DNA of 64,000 bases from Oscillospiraceae bacterium (lineage in GTDB: Bacteria; Bacillota; Clostridia; Oscillospirales; Ruminococcaceae), in contig JAFRTG010000003.1 in assembly GCA_017427265.1 (NCBI GenBank), positions 20,808 through 84,807 of the forward strand, in the 5' to 3' direction. How positions within the stretch are numbered: position 1 is the first letter of the stretch; the number at the start of each line of letters is the position of its first letter. Of the stretch, positions 25,160-34,275 are shown piece by piece. The notes under the pieces were generated by a model. It saw nothing but the letters and a program-made list of their open reading frames with translations, did no database searches and was not told the origin of the DNA. Both the position numbers and the translations under genes were made by a program.

Positions 25160-26893
25160 TTACAGTCTCCATGATGCCGCTTCCCGCCGGCTTTCGACGA
25201 ATGTACGGTAGATTCCGTCCTGCGTCATCAAGGAATCATGTGTGCCCTGCTGTACAATTCTGCCGTTTTCAATCACAAGAATCTGATCGGCATGACGGAC
25301 GGTTTTCAGTCTGTGCGCAATCATGATAATGGTTTTTTCCTTTGTGAGCGCTTCGATCGCTTTCATCAGTTCCGTTTCGTTTTCGGGATCGACATTTGCA
25401 GTCGCCTCATCAAGCACGATGACCGGAGCGTCCTTCATGATCGCTCTGGCAATGGAAATGCGCTGCTTTTCACCGCCCGAAAGACTTGCGCCGCCTTCTC
25501 CGATTACCGTATCATAGCCATCCGGAAGCTGCATGATAAAATCGTGGCAGCAAGCCTTTTTTGCCGCATCCATGACCTTTTCCATCGGCGCATCCGGCTG
25601 ACCGAACCGAATGTTATTTGCAACAGTATCCGCAAACAGATACACACTCTGGAACACAAAGCTGAAATTCCGCATCAGCGCATCCATGCTGTATTCACGG
25701 ACATCTGTGCCGTCAAGCGTCACTTTGCCCTCGTCAACGCCCCAGAAACGGGAGAGCAGCGATGTCAGTGTCGTCTTGCCGCCGCCCGAAGGGCCGACAA
25801 TCGCCGTTGCTGTGTGTTCGGGAATACGCAGCGACACGCCGTCTATGATCTTTTTCTGCTCATAGGCAAAGCTGATATTTTCTGCCGAAATATCACAGTG
25901 CTCCGGCGAGATATCCCTGCCCGAAATATCCATCTGCGGTGTGCTGAGAACGTCCTGTGCCTGCCGCACGCAGACATCGACCGTCCGGAGCAGTGCTGAA
26001 TATTTTCCGGCATTGTCGAGCTGCGCGTAAATCAGATACGAGCTGATAATCATGATGATCGTTGTCAGCAGATCCATACTGCCGCCGATATGCAGCAAAA
26101 CAGACGCAAGCACAATGACCGTGCCGATTGCTTTCAGCCAGAAGCTCTGCGCTGTCATAAACGGAATCAGCTTTAATTCCATTGCGGAATTTGCGTGTTC
26201 GTTTTCGTCGATTGCCGTATTCAGCTCAAGGCTTCTCTGTCCCGTCAGACGGAACGCCTTGACCTCGGCAATGCCCTGAATATACTCAATGACTTTTGCA
26301 ACGAGCGCGGAATCCTTTTCGATTTTCTGCTTTGCCATTGCGGCGGAAGCCTTCATCATGCCGCTGTTGACTGCGAAAAACACCGCCAGTCCGCCGCAGA
26401 GAATCAACCCGATCCGCCAGTCATACACAAGGATCATCACGGTGATAACGGCCGTTGTCAGCAATCCGGAGCACACGATCATGACGACTCTTGTCGCCAC
26501 ATTTTCAAGATTCTGCATCGTATTTGTCGTGACGGACATAATGCGTCCGAGGCTGTTTTCATTGTAGTAGCCCATCGGCAGATACCGCAGGTGCTCCGCG
26601 AGCTTCATGCGCTTTTTCGCACAGGTATGATAGCCGCCCTCGGTTTGCAGCATCGTCGCTTTGCTTTTGACGATACCCGCACCAATCACGCTCACAAGCA
26701 TGATGCAAAGGCAGGTAATACAGGTGTTTGCAGTCACATTCTGTTCCAGAAGCGCCTTCACCATACAAGCGATTGCAGGAATTTTCAGTGCTTCAAAGAC
26801 TGCCTGCAGGAAACTGAACACGATGGAAACATAAAAGCGCCTTCTGTCCTCAGCGCTGCAAAAATCAAAGAAATTCCGCAGTATCTGAAACAT
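25160..26893 (-). CDS. ABC half-transporter, membrane plus ATPase domain (second of pair)
   Basis: A 577-residue fused exporter-fold protein with six membrane helices in the first 320 residues, then the ATPase with Walker A VGPSGGGKTT, signature LSGGEKQRIS and Walker B VIVLDEATANVD. The start is ATG 26893 (MFQILRNFF) with GGTGAGGA upstream, overlapping the end of the preceding half-transporter. The pair is expected to form a heterodimer. In YbtPQ/IrtAB-type systems such exporter-fold pairs import metal-siderophores; the neighbouring ECF genes and AraC regulator make that comparison worthwhile. Confidence 0.9.
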   Translation of the reverse strand: MFQILRNFFDFCSAEDRRRFYVSIVFSFLQAVFEALKIPAIACMVKALLEQNVTANTCITCLCIMLVSVIGAGIVKSKATMLQTEGGYHTCAKKRMKLAEHLRYLPMGYYNENSLGRIMSVTTNTMQNLENVATRVVMIVCSGLLTTAVITVMILVYDWRIGLILCGGLAVFFAVNSGMMKASAAMAKQKIEKDSALVAKVIEYIQGIAEVKAFRLTGQRSLELNTAIDENEHANSAMELKLIPFMTAQSFWLKAIGTVIVLASVLLHIGGSMDLLTTIIMIISSYLIYAQLDNAGKYSALLRTVDVCVRQAQDVLSTPQMDISGRDISPEHCDISAENISFAYEQKKIIDGVSLRIPEHTATAIVGPSGGGKTTLTSLLSRFWGVDEGKVTLDGTDVREYSMDALMRNFSFVFQSVYLFADTVANNIRFGQPDAPMEKVMDAAKKACCHDFIMQLPDGYDTVIGEGGASLSGGEKQRISIARAIMKDAPVIVLDEATANVDPENETELMKAIEALTKEKTIIMIAHRLKTVRHADQILVIENGRIVQQGTHDSLMTQDGIYRTFVESRREAASWRL

Positions 26894-28637
26894 TGTCCTC
26901 ACCGTCCTTTGCCGAAAGATGTGCTGTCCACATTGCGCTGTACAATGCACCGTTTTTCAGTAATTCCTCATGTGTTCCGGATTCCGCAATACTGCCGCTG
27001 TTTATCACATAGATGCAGTCTGCATTCTTGACAGTAGAAAGCCTGTGTGCAATGACAATCAGCGTTTTGCCCTGCACCAGCTTTGCAACACTGCGCTGAA
27101 TCAGCGCTTCGTTTTCGGGGTCTGTGTATGCAGTCGCTTCGTCGAGAATGATAAGATCTGCATTTTTGAGCATGGCTCTTGCGATTGCAATGCGCTGACG
27201 CTCGCCGCCGGACAGATGACCGCCCGATGTGCCGACAACCGTATCATAGCCGTTTTCAAGCTGCATGATGAAATCGTGACAGCCGCATTGTTTCGCTGCT
27301 TCGATGATTTCTGCATCCGATGCGTTCTGATTGCCGAGACGGATATTCTCACGCACGGACAGATCAAACAGGAAATTGTCCTGCGAGACATAGGAAATCC
27401 TGTCGTTGTAGTCATCCAGCGGAATGTCTTTGATATTGACGCCGCCAAGCGAAATACTGCCGTCGCTGACGTCCCAGAGGCTTGCAATGAGCCTTGCGAT
27501 CGTGGATTTTCCGCTGCCGGAAGGCCCGACCAGCGCAATGAATTCGCCCTGATGAACAGTCATGGAAATGCCGTGCAGAATCGCCTTTTCGTCATACCCG
27601 AAATGCACATTATCAAGCACAATATCGCCGCCGCTGTACTGTTTATTCAGCGTTTCTGGACGCACCATTTCGGGCGCGTCCAAGATATTCCGCACCTCGC
27701 TCACAATGGTATCCATTTGAGCGATATCGTCCGAATAGGACATCACACCGAGCAGCGGCTCAATCAGTCCGACTGTGAGAATGATGACCGTGATGAAATC
27801 GGCAGCCGAAACCGTTCCGTGTATCGTCATAAGACCGCCGATCGGCAGAACGGAAAGCATGGTTGCCGGCATGATGCACATGGCAAAGGTCATATACACA
27901 TTGCATTTGCGCATCCAGTCCACAAAGCTGGCGGCAGATTCTTTTGCTGCTGCGGCAAATTTCTCATAGCTGGACTGCGCCTTTCCGAACACCTTGATGA
28001 CCTCGATGCCGTTGATATATTCCGTTGTGACAGCGTTCAGCGCCTTTGTCGCACGGACGGTTCTGCCGTAATTTTCCGCATAGCCGAACACCATCAGCGC
28101 ATAGCATACGATTCCCAGCGGAACCGTAATCAGCGCCGCAAGACCGAGCTTCCAGTTGACTGCAAAAATACAGATCAGCACAATAATCGGCGCACCGATG
28201 CCCGTTGTGAATTCCGGAAGAATGTGCGCAAGTGTTGTTTCAATGCTGTCAATCCGCTCCACGATCGTGCTTTTCAGCGCGCCCGACGGCTGACTGATGA
28301 CATTGCCGAGCGGCATTTTCGCCAGCTTGTCAAGCGCCTTTTTGCGTATCACGGCAAGGGTGTGGAATGTTGCAAGATGTGAATTCGCGGTAGACAGTGC
28401 ATGAAACAGGGAATGCCCAAGCCACAGCGCAAAGATGCTCCCGCAGTTCACGATGTACGCCGTTTTGTCCGTACTGCCGTCTAAAAGCAGTCTGACAATT
28501 TTCGCAATGAAATAATACGGTATGATGCCGCATATCATGCTGCATGCTGCAAGTATCACGCTCACGGTGAATTTTCCTTTGCGCGCACCCGACTGACTGA
28601 GCAGCCAGCCGAATGAACCGTTTTGATCCTTCCCCAT
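26865..28637 (-). CDS. ABC half-transporter, membrane plus ATPase domain (first of pair)
   Basis: A 590-residue fused ABC protein with six membrane helices, then Walker A VGPSGSGKST, signature LSGGERQRIA and Walker B LIILDEATAYTD. Its start overlaps the AraC-regulator stop by one base (TAATG), and its end overlaps the next half-transporter start. Residues are conserved in both nucleotide sites of the pair, so both may hydrolyse ATP. The substrate is not determined; see the operon finding. Confidence 0.9.
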   Translation of the reverse strand: MGKDQNGSFGWLLSQSGARKGKFTVSVILAACSMICGIIPYYFIAKIVRLLLDGSTDKTAYIVNCGSIFALWLGHSLFHALSTANSHLATFHTLAVIRKKALDKLAKMPLGNVISQPSGALKSTIVERIDSIETTLAHILPEFTTGIGAPIIVLICIFAVNWKLGLAALITVPLGIVCYALMVFGYAENYGRTVRATKALNAVTTEYINGIEVIKVFGKAQSSYEKFAAAAKESAASFVDWMRKCNVYMTFAMCIMPATMLSVLPIGGLMTIHGTVSAADFITVIILTVGLIEPLLGVMSYSDDIAQMDTIVSEVRNILDAPEMVRPETLNKQYSGGDIVLDNVHFGYDEKAILHGISMTVHQGEFIALVGPSGSGKSTIARLIASLWDVSDGSISLGGVNIKDIPLDDYNDRISYVSQDNFLFDLSVRENIRLGNQNASDAEIIEAAKQCGCHDFIMQLENGYDTVVGTSGGHLSGGERQRIAIARAMLKNADLIILDEATAYTDPENEALIQRSVAKLVQGKTLIVIAHRLSTVKNADCIYVINSGSIAESGTHEELLKNGALYSAMWTAHLSAKDGEDNVSDTAEFL

Positions 28638-29614
28638 TATGTACCCTCCTGCCCGTTTCTGTAATTCAGCGGTGTGACACCCATGATATCCTTGAACGCT
28701 GCCGAAAATTTAGAAGCATTGTCGTAGCCTGTTTTCTGTGCAATTTCAGCGATTGAGCTGTCCTTGTCTGATATCAGCATAGAAGCCGCAGCTTTCATTT
28801 TATAGCTTTTGATATACTGATAGATCGGAACCCCGTACACGCCTCTGAACACTTTCCGCAATGTCGCGGGCGGCAAATCAAACCTTGCAGACAACGCTTC
28901 AACCGTATAGGTCTCGCTGAGGCTGCCTGTAATCATGTCGTGAATCACTTCGATCTTTTCCGTCAGCTTTGCCGGGAAATACTGCTTTTGTTCCGTAAAG
29001 TGCGAAACATCTGCCGCGCCGAGCAGCAGCAGAATCTCTGCAATTTTAATCCGGTAGTAGTCAATCCGGATGCGCTCCGGAACCTGATACAGCTGTGAAA
29101 ACACACGGTTCAGCGGCTCATAGGAACGAAGCAGCGTTTCTTTTCCGTTCGGACAGAATCGCTCCGACAATGCCGGCAGATCAAACGATAAGCCCTGAAA
29201 CGCAGCAGAAACAGCACGCTCTGCCTCGTTCCGGACAAAGCCGATGGTAATCCCGTGATAATGCGACAGCGGCATATGGATCCTGCCCTCGTGATGCACC
29301 CGGCAGTCAATACGGATATCGCCTGTTTCCATATAATATCTGCCGCCGTTTTCGTTTTCATGCTCGATGCGCCCCTCGCGGCAATGGTCGAGACAGAGCA
29401 GCGTATCCGCATTCTGATACTCAGATACGCATTCCTTCAAATGAAAATCGTTGTACATGAGGTATACGCCGTCCAGTACACGGTACATCGTCATGAAGCC
29501 TTCCCCGGTTTCATCGTCGAGCCGCAGCACCCTGCATTCGCCTTCGGCAGCGACCTCGCGGACATTGGAACCGAATCCGGCCCGGTCGAGCATATCAAAG
29601 ATATCCTGCCTCAT
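28637..29614 (-). CDS. AraC family regulator, PchR/YbtA-like layout
   Basis: A 325-residue regulator with a poorly conserved N-terminal ligand-sensing domain of about 220 residues. The C-terminal double helix-turn-helix reads VEALSARFDLPPATLRKVFR, then IAEIAQKTGYDNASKFSAAF and the closing GVTPLNYRN. Size and position beside paired ABC half-transporters resemble PchR/YbtA regulators that sense a siderophore; this is inference. Its ATG overlaps the stop of the MptD-type gene (ATGA). Confidence 0.88.
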   Translation of the reverse strand: MRQDIFDMLDRAGFGSNVREVAAEGECRVLRLDDETGEGFMTMYRVLDGVYLMYNDFHLKECVSEYQNADTLLCLDHCREGRIEHENENGGRYYMETGDIRIDCRVHHEGRIHMPLSHYHGITIGFVRNEAERAVSAAFQGLSFDLPALSERFCPNGKETLLRSYEPLNRVFSQLYQVPERIRIDYYRIKIAEILLLLGAADVSHFTEQKQYFPAKLTEKIEVIHDMITGSLSETYTVEALSARFDLPPATLRKVFRGVYGVPIYQYIKSYKMKAAASMLISDKDSSIAEIAQKTGYDNASKFSAAFKDIMGVTPLNYRNGQEGT

Positions 29615-30177
29615 GCGATACCGGCCTTCTCAAAATGCTTTTGCAGCAGCTTTTTACCGAGCAAACCGCCGATCACGCCGCAGACAAATGCCGCAAGAAA
29701 CAGCACCGGACACATCCATGCCGGCATCAGCTTTGTCACGGTATCAATATAGTCCTGACCGTAATTCTGACGGCTTGCCCAATACTTGTCTGCCGCAAAA
29801 AACAGCGGGAGATAATTTGCTGCCACCCAAAGACTGAATACGCCGTTTGTCACGACTGCTTTTGCAGCACTTTTATATTTGCCGCTTTTGTATACAAGCT
29901 CCGCGAGCAGTCCGCTGAACACGGAAACAGCAAGCGGCGGCCAGCTCATACCGGTCAGCAGCATCAGAATCCCCATGATGATGCTCATAATCCAGATCAT
30001 TCCGAACTTTTTCACTCTTGTCAAAAACAGCATGAACGGGATACCGCCGAGTATCGGAACAATGACCGAAAGCAGCGGCAGAAACACCGGGATCATGCCG
30101 AGCATGGCAACTGCAAATAAAATCACAAAATAGATTGCCGAGAAAACACCAATGTGAATCAGATCTTTGCCTTTCAT
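29611..30177 (-). CDS. MptD-family ECF transporter S component
   Basis: A 188-residue integral membrane protein with five to six helices. It starts MKGKDLIHIGVFSAIYFVIL and matches the MptD-type putative substrate-binding subunits of ECF transporters. The start is ATG 30177, with GGGAGGTC seven bases upstream, rather than the frame start at 30213. It is the first gene of the operon and would supply substrate specificity to EcfT and EcfA. Confidence 0.85.
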   Translation of the reverse strand: MKGKDLIHIGVFSAIYFVILFAVAMLGMIPVFLPLLSVIVPILGGIPFMLFLTRVKKFGMIWIMSIIMGILMLLTGMSWPPLAVSVFSGLLAELVYKSGKYKSAAKAVVTNGVFSLWVAANYLPLFFAADKYWASRQNYGQDYIDTVTKLMPAWMCPVLFLAAFVCGVIGGLLGKKLLQKHFEKAGIA

Positions 30178-30190
30178 AATGACCTCCCGT

Positions 30191-30210
30191 CGGTTAGAAA
30201 GCGCTAACCG
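30191..30210 (-). promoter_or_regulatory. Inverted repeat in the leader of the ECF/ABC operon
   Basis: CGGTTAG (30191-30197) and CTAACCG (30204-30210) are perfect inverted copies with a six-base centre, just upstream of the ribosome site. It could be an operator or a leader hairpin. Confidence 0.5.
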
Positions 30211-30225
30211 CAAGCAAAAAGATTT

Positions 30226-30240
30226 GTTCCGTTACGGAAC
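30226..30240 (-). promoter_or_regulatory. Inverted repeat at the operon start site
   Basis: GTTCCG (30226-30231) and CGGAAC (30235-30240) with a three-base centre, placed at about +2 to +16 of the predicted transcript. A repressor bound here would block the promoter at 30249-30277. Confidence 0.5.
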
Positions 30241-30248
30241 CAAACTGA

Positions 30249-30277
30249 ATTATACCATGTGTCCGGATATCTTTCTA
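30249..30277 (-). promoter_or_regulatory. Promoter of the ECF/ABC operon
   Basis: On the minus strand, TAGAAA (30277-30272), a 17-base spacer and TATAAT (30254-30249). Confidence 0.6.
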
Positions 30278-30470
30278 CTCCATTCTGTGCCGGATACTCC
30301 ATATTGAACTTTATTTTCAGACGAAAGAGCGCCGCATATGACTGACTGTTCATGCGCTTTTTATGAGCCCTGCCTTACCGATTCCGCTGTTTGCCGTCTT
30401 TTCATATTCCCGCTTTCGCCTGCCCCGATTCAACGCGCGGAAAATGCTGCGCTCAAATGCCGCAGATTAC

Positions 30471-30499
30471 TTTACAAAAAGGCGGTTTTGTGCTATAAT
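30471..30499 (+). promoter_or_regulatory. Promoter of alr
   Basis: TTTACA (30471-30476), a 17-base spacer and TATAAT (30494-30499), with an upstream TG giving an extended -10. It lies about 38 bases before the GTG start. Confidence 0.75.
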
Positions 30500-30536
30500 A
30501 GAGTTGTATGCTCATTTGAAAGGAGCCTGATGCATC

Positions 30537-31736
30537 GTGCAGGGCATTCGGAAGCGGACATGGGCGGAGATTAACCTCGACCACGCCGCATGGAACTATC
30601 AGCAAATCAGAAAAGCAGTCCGGAAGGAAACCAAGGTCTGCTGTGTCATCAAGGCCAACGGCTACGGACACAATGCCGTCCGTCTGGCGGCACTCTATGA
30701 ATCTCTCGGCGCGGATTTCCTCGCCGTATCCAATCTGGAGGAGGCGCTCCAGCTGCGGCAGGGACAGATCACACTGCCGATTCTGATTCTCGGCTATACG
30801 CCGCCGGAATGCGCCGGCGTGCTCGCCAAGCAGAACATCTCGCAGTGTGTATATTCGCGCAGCTACGGCGAATCGCTTTCGCAGGCGGCCATGTCCGACG
30901 GCGTGCGCGTCAAAATGCATATCAAGATCGACACCGGTATGGGGCGCATCGGCTTCCAGCACCGGAACGGACACTCCGAGCTTGCCGATGCACTGGCGGT
31001 CTGCAAGTTGCCGTGCCTGAAGCCGGAGGGCATCTTCACGCATTTTGCCGTCGCGGATGACGGCGAAGCCGGCGAGGATTTCACGCTGGAGCAGTACCGG
31101 AACTTTATCAGCGCAATCGAAAAGCTCAACAGCAGCGGCATACAGTTTGCGCTGCGGCACTGTGCAAACAGCGCGGCCATCTTCGACAAGCCCGCCGCAG
31201 ACGACCTGCCGGATGTGCACCTCGATATGGTGCGTGCAGGCGTTGTGCTCTACGGACTGGCGCCGTCCGGCGTCACGCGCAATCTGCCGGAGCTGCGCCC
31301 GGTCATGGCGCTGAAAAGCGTCATCTCGCACATCAAGACCATTCAGCCGGGTGATACCGTCAGCTACGGCCGCACCTATACCGCGGAATCACCGCGCACC
31401 GTTGCGACCGTGCCGATCGGCTATGCGGACGGCTTCTGGCGGCTGAACGGCAACGGACACTGCAGAATGCTCGTGCGCGAGCAGCTCTGCCCCGTCATCG
31501 GCAGAGTGTGCATGGATCAGCTGATGCTGGACATCACGGATGCCGTCGGCATTTCAGCCGGCGATATCGTCACGGTTTTCGGTGACAGCAGCGGCCTGTG
31601 CACCGCAGATCTGATTGCCGAAAGCACCGGAACCATCAATTATGAAGTCGTATGCGCCGTCGGAGAGCGCGTTCCGCGGTTTTTCCTGCAGGACGGCGTT
31701 CCCGTGGACGTATCGGATAATATCTGGAAACGGTAA
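30537..31736 (+). CDS. alr: Alanine racemase
   Basis: A 399-residue fold-type III PLP enzyme that converts L- to D-alanine for peptidoglycan. The PLP Lys is in VCCVIKANGYGHNAV, substrate-side residues in KIDTGMGRIGF, and the catalytic Tyr region in VSYGRTYTAESP; PIGYADGFWR and GRVCMDQLMLDI also match the family. The start is GTG 30537 because AAAGGAG lies upstream and the nearby ATG (30530) is in another frame. Confidence 0.95.
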   Translation: MQGIRKRTWAEINLDHAAWNYQQIRKAVRKETKVCCVIKANGYGHNAVRLAALYESLGADFLAVSNLEEALQLRQGQITLPILILGYTPPECAGVLAKQNISQCVYSRSYGESLSQAAMSDGVRVKMHIKIDTGMGRIGFQHRNGHSELADALAVCKLPCLKPEGIFTHFAVADDGEAGEDFTLEQYRNFISAIEKLNSSGIQFALRHCANSAAIFDKPAADDLPDVHLDMVRAGVVLYGLAPSGVTRNLPELRPVMALKSVISHIKTIQPGDTVSYGRTYTAESPRTVATVPIGYADGFWRLNGNGHCRMLVREQLCPVIGRVCMDQLMLDITDAVGISAGDIVTVFGDSSGLCTADLIAESTGTINYEVVCAVGERVPRFFLQDGVPVDVSDNIWKR

Positions 31737-31769
31737 GCCCGGAATCCAGTCAGAAAGGAAGCTGTTATT

Positions 31770-32261
31770 ATGTCCAACTCCAAAATCAGAAAGTATATCT
31801 ACACTGCCCTGCTGATTCTGCTGATCGGGTGCGGCATCTGGTATTTCCTGATGCATCCGGCAAAATACAGCGAAAAAAACCTGCAGGACAGCTATGAAGA
31901 GCACTGGGATGCATTCAAATCTGTCACAACCTATCTGACCTCAAAGGAATTCCATACAAGCATCACCGGCGTCCCGACGGTGGACAACCACTACGGCATC
32001 CCGCAGGAGGACAGTGATCCGTACCGTGACTATGTTTCAAGTGTCACGGAGCTGATTCGTGCTGCCTGCGATGAAATCGTCGTGGACGGCCAGAACATCA
32101 CATTCTACTATCCGGAAAAGGGCGGTCTGCTGAACCGGAAATACGCATTGCTCGTTTACAGCAAGGACGGCTCCGGCACCGGTCAGACGTCCAGATTTGA
32201 AAACAAAGACAAGAACTGGTACTTCGCAATCGTGGAGGGCAGGCGCAGCAAGGCGTACTGA
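31770..32261 (+). CDS. Small membrane-anchored protein of unknown function
   Basis: A 163-residue protein with one N-terminal membrane helix (YTALLILLIGCGIWYFL) and an extracytoplasmic domain of about 130 residues. The domain ends in a beta-rich stretch (ITFYYPEK, YALLVYSKDG, NWYFAIVEGRR). No family was recognised. It lies 33 bases after alr, with AGAAAGGAAG upstream, and 16 bases before ung, so it is probably cotranscribed with both. Confidence 0.75.
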   Translation: MSNSKIRKYIYTALLILLIGCGIWYFLMHPAKYSEKNLQDSYEEHWDAFKSVTTYLTSKEFHTSITGVPTVDNHYGIPQEDSDPYRDYVSSVTELIRAACDEIVVDGQNITFYYPEKGGLLNRKYALLVYSKDGSGTGQTSRFENKDKNWYFAIVEGRRSKAY

Positions 32262-32277
32262 ATCCGGAGGAATAACT

Positions 32278-32952
32278 ATGGTTCACATCGGAAATGACTG
32301 GGATGCGCTGCTCGCACCGGAATTTGCAAGCGAATCCTATCAGAAGCTGCGGCAGTTTCTGATTCAGGAATACCGCACCAAGCGCATCTACCCGGATATG
32401 TATGATATTTTCAATGCACTGAAATATACGCCGTATTCCGAGGTCAAATGCGTCATCCTCGGACAGGATCCCTATCACGGAGAGGGGCAGGCACACGGGC
32501 TGAGCTTTTCTGTCCGCAAGGGCATTCAGCCGCCGCCCTCGCTCATCAACATCTTCAAGGAAATTTTCGATGATACGGGCATCGACAACCGCGGCGGCAG
32601 CGGCGATCTGACAAACTGGGCAAAACAGGGCGTCCTGCTGCTCAATGCCGCACTGACCGTCCGGGCAGGACAGGCAAATTCCCATCACGGCATGGGCTGG
32701 GAGGAGCTGACCGACGCGATCATCCGGCACCTGAACAAACGCGAAAAGCCGATGGTATTCCTGCTCTGGGGCAGCAATGCGCGGGCAAAAGCAAAATTCA
32801 TTACAAACCCGCGGCACCTGATTCTGCAGTGTCCGCATCCGAGCCCGCTTTCCGCGTATCACGGCTTCTTCGGGTGCAGACATTTTTCCAGAACAAACGC
32901 ATTCCTGACCGCAAACGGCATGACACCGATCGACTGGCGGGTGCAGCCGTAA
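32278..32952 (+). CDS. ung: Uracil-DNA glycosylase, family 1
   Basis: A 224-residue enzyme that removes uracil from DNA. The water-activating loop is VILGQDPYHGEGQAHGLSFS, the uracil-binding region LLLNAALTVRAG, and the leucine loop HPSPLSAYHGFFGCRHFS with the catalytic His. The start is ATG 32278 after a GGAGGAA site; the longer frame from 32197 would overlap the previous gene. Confidence 0.95.
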   Translation: MVHIGNDWDALLAPEFASESYQKLRQFLIQEYRTKRIYPDMYDIFNALKYTPYSEVKCVILGQDPYHGEGQAHGLSFSVRKGIQPPPSLINIFKEIFDDTGIDNRGGSGDLTNWAKQGVLLLNAALTVRAGQANSHHGMGWEELTDAIIRHLNKREKPMVFLLWGSNARAKAKFITNPRHLILQCPHPSPLSAYHGFFGCRHFSRTNAFLTANGMTPIDWRVQP

Positions 32953-33011
32953 AACAGAGGACAACTGTGACGGTGATACGCAGAAGCCGCACAGCGAAGG
33001 GGGCATCAACG

Positions 33012-33374
33012 GTGAATCATCCGACAGGCTACCGTATCTTTTTCCGGTATCTCGACCATATCTGGAATGCAGAAGAGCACGACTGGTTAGGCTCGCTGCT
33101 GGGCGGCATGAGTCTGCTGCCGGACGGAAGCACGGCTGACCCTGCATATGAATCGGACTGGGATGATGCGATTGAAAAATCGTCCGACCGCAATGACCCG
33201 TATCAGATCGGAATGCAATTCCTGAAGGACTTGCTTGCAATCGGCTATATTGAGGAAATCGGGCAGATACTCCGTGATATGGAAGCAGACAAACGGCGCG
33301 GCCTATGGGAAAAAGCAGTTCAGGATGTGCTGAAAGAACAGGATGATCCGTATCTGCATCTGATGCCGGAATGA
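33012..33374 (+). CDS. Hypothetical protein
   Basis: A 120-residue acidic soluble protein. The likely start is GTG 33012 with AAGGGGG about nine bases upstream; the frame is open from 32829 but that part overlaps ung. Notable features are a Trp/Tyr-rich start (YRIFFRYLDHIWNAEEHDW) and a helical C-terminus. No family was recognised. It lies between ung and metF. Confidence 0.6.
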   Translation: MNHPTGYRIFFRYLDHIWNAEEHDWLGSLLGGMSLLPDGSTADPAYESDWDDAIEKSSDRNDPYQIGMQFLKDLLAIGYIEEIGQILRDMEADKRRGLWEKAVQDVLKEQDDPYLHLMPE

Positions 33375-33411
33375 TAAATCATTCATGATGCAAAGCGAAA
33401 GGGAAATACAT

Positions 33412-34275
33412 ATGAAAGCTATCAAATTGTTTGAAAAGAAACCCGTCCTCTCCTTTGAGGTGTTCCCGCCGAAGCCGAATATCCCGATCGAAAGCATCTA
33501 TCAGACTCTTGATGCGCTGAAGGTGCTCCGCCCGGATTTCATCAGCGTCACCTACGGCGCGGGCGGCTCCGTTCCCGGCGCCTCAACTGCTGAGATCTGC
33601 GAGACCATTCAGAATCAGCACAGCATTCCGTCTATTGCGCATCTGCCGTGCATCAACGAGACAAAGGAATCCGTGCTCGAAAAGCTGAAAATCTTCCGTG
33701 CAAAGGGGGTTGAGAACATTCTGGCACTCCGCGGAGACCGGAATCCGAATCTTCCGCCGAAAGAGGATTTCCGCTATGCATCGGATCTCATCACCTTCAT
33801 CCGGGAGCACGGCGATTTTGATATCGCAGCGGCCTGCTATCCGGAGGGGCATCCGGAAGCGCACGATCTTGACACCGATATTCTGCATCTGAAAGAAAAG
33901 GTTGACGCAGGTGCATCGCATCTGATCTCGCAGCTGTTCTATCACAACGCAGATTATTATGCTTTTCAGGAGAAAATCGCAAAGGCCGGAATCACAGTCC
34001 CGGTCGAAGCCGGCATTATGCCGGTCACATCGAAAAAATCCATCGAGCGGATGGTCTCGCTCTGCGGCGCATCCATCCCGAAGCGGCTTGCCAAACTGAT
34101 GGCACGCTATGCCGACGATCCTGCCTCGCTGAAAGCCGCAGGTCTCGAATACGCAATCATGCAGATTCTTGAGCTGCTGGACAACGGCGTTGACGGAATC
34201 CATATCTATACGATGAACAATCCGGATGTCGCACGCTACATCATGGAGCAGATTTCTGAGGAACCGCGCATATGA
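33412..34275 (+). CDS. metF: 5,10-methylenetetrahydrofolate reductase
   Basis: A 287-residue FAD-dependent TIM-barrel enzyme giving 5-methyl-THF for methionine synthesis. Signature parts are LSFEVFPPK at the start, YGAGGS, NILALRGDRN, DIAAACYPEGHPEA and the C-terminal IHIYTMN. The start is ATG 33412 after AAAGGGAA. It overlaps the next gene (MetH-reactivation domain) by four bases, and metH follows, so methyl supply and use are encoded together. Confidence 0.95.
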   Translation: MKAIKLFEKKPVLSFEVFPPKPNIPIESIYQTLDALKVLRPDFISVTYGAGGSVPGASTAEICETIQNQHSIPSIAHLPCINETKESVLEKLKIFRAKGVENILALRGDRNPNLPPKEDFRYASDLITFIREHGDFDIAAACYPEGHPEAHDLDTDILHLKEKVDAGASHLISQLFYHNADYYAFQEKIAKAGITVPVEAGIMPVTSKKSIERMVSLCGASIPKRLAKLMARYADDPASLKAAGLEYAIMQILELLDNGVDGIHIYTMNNPDVARYIMEQISEEPRI

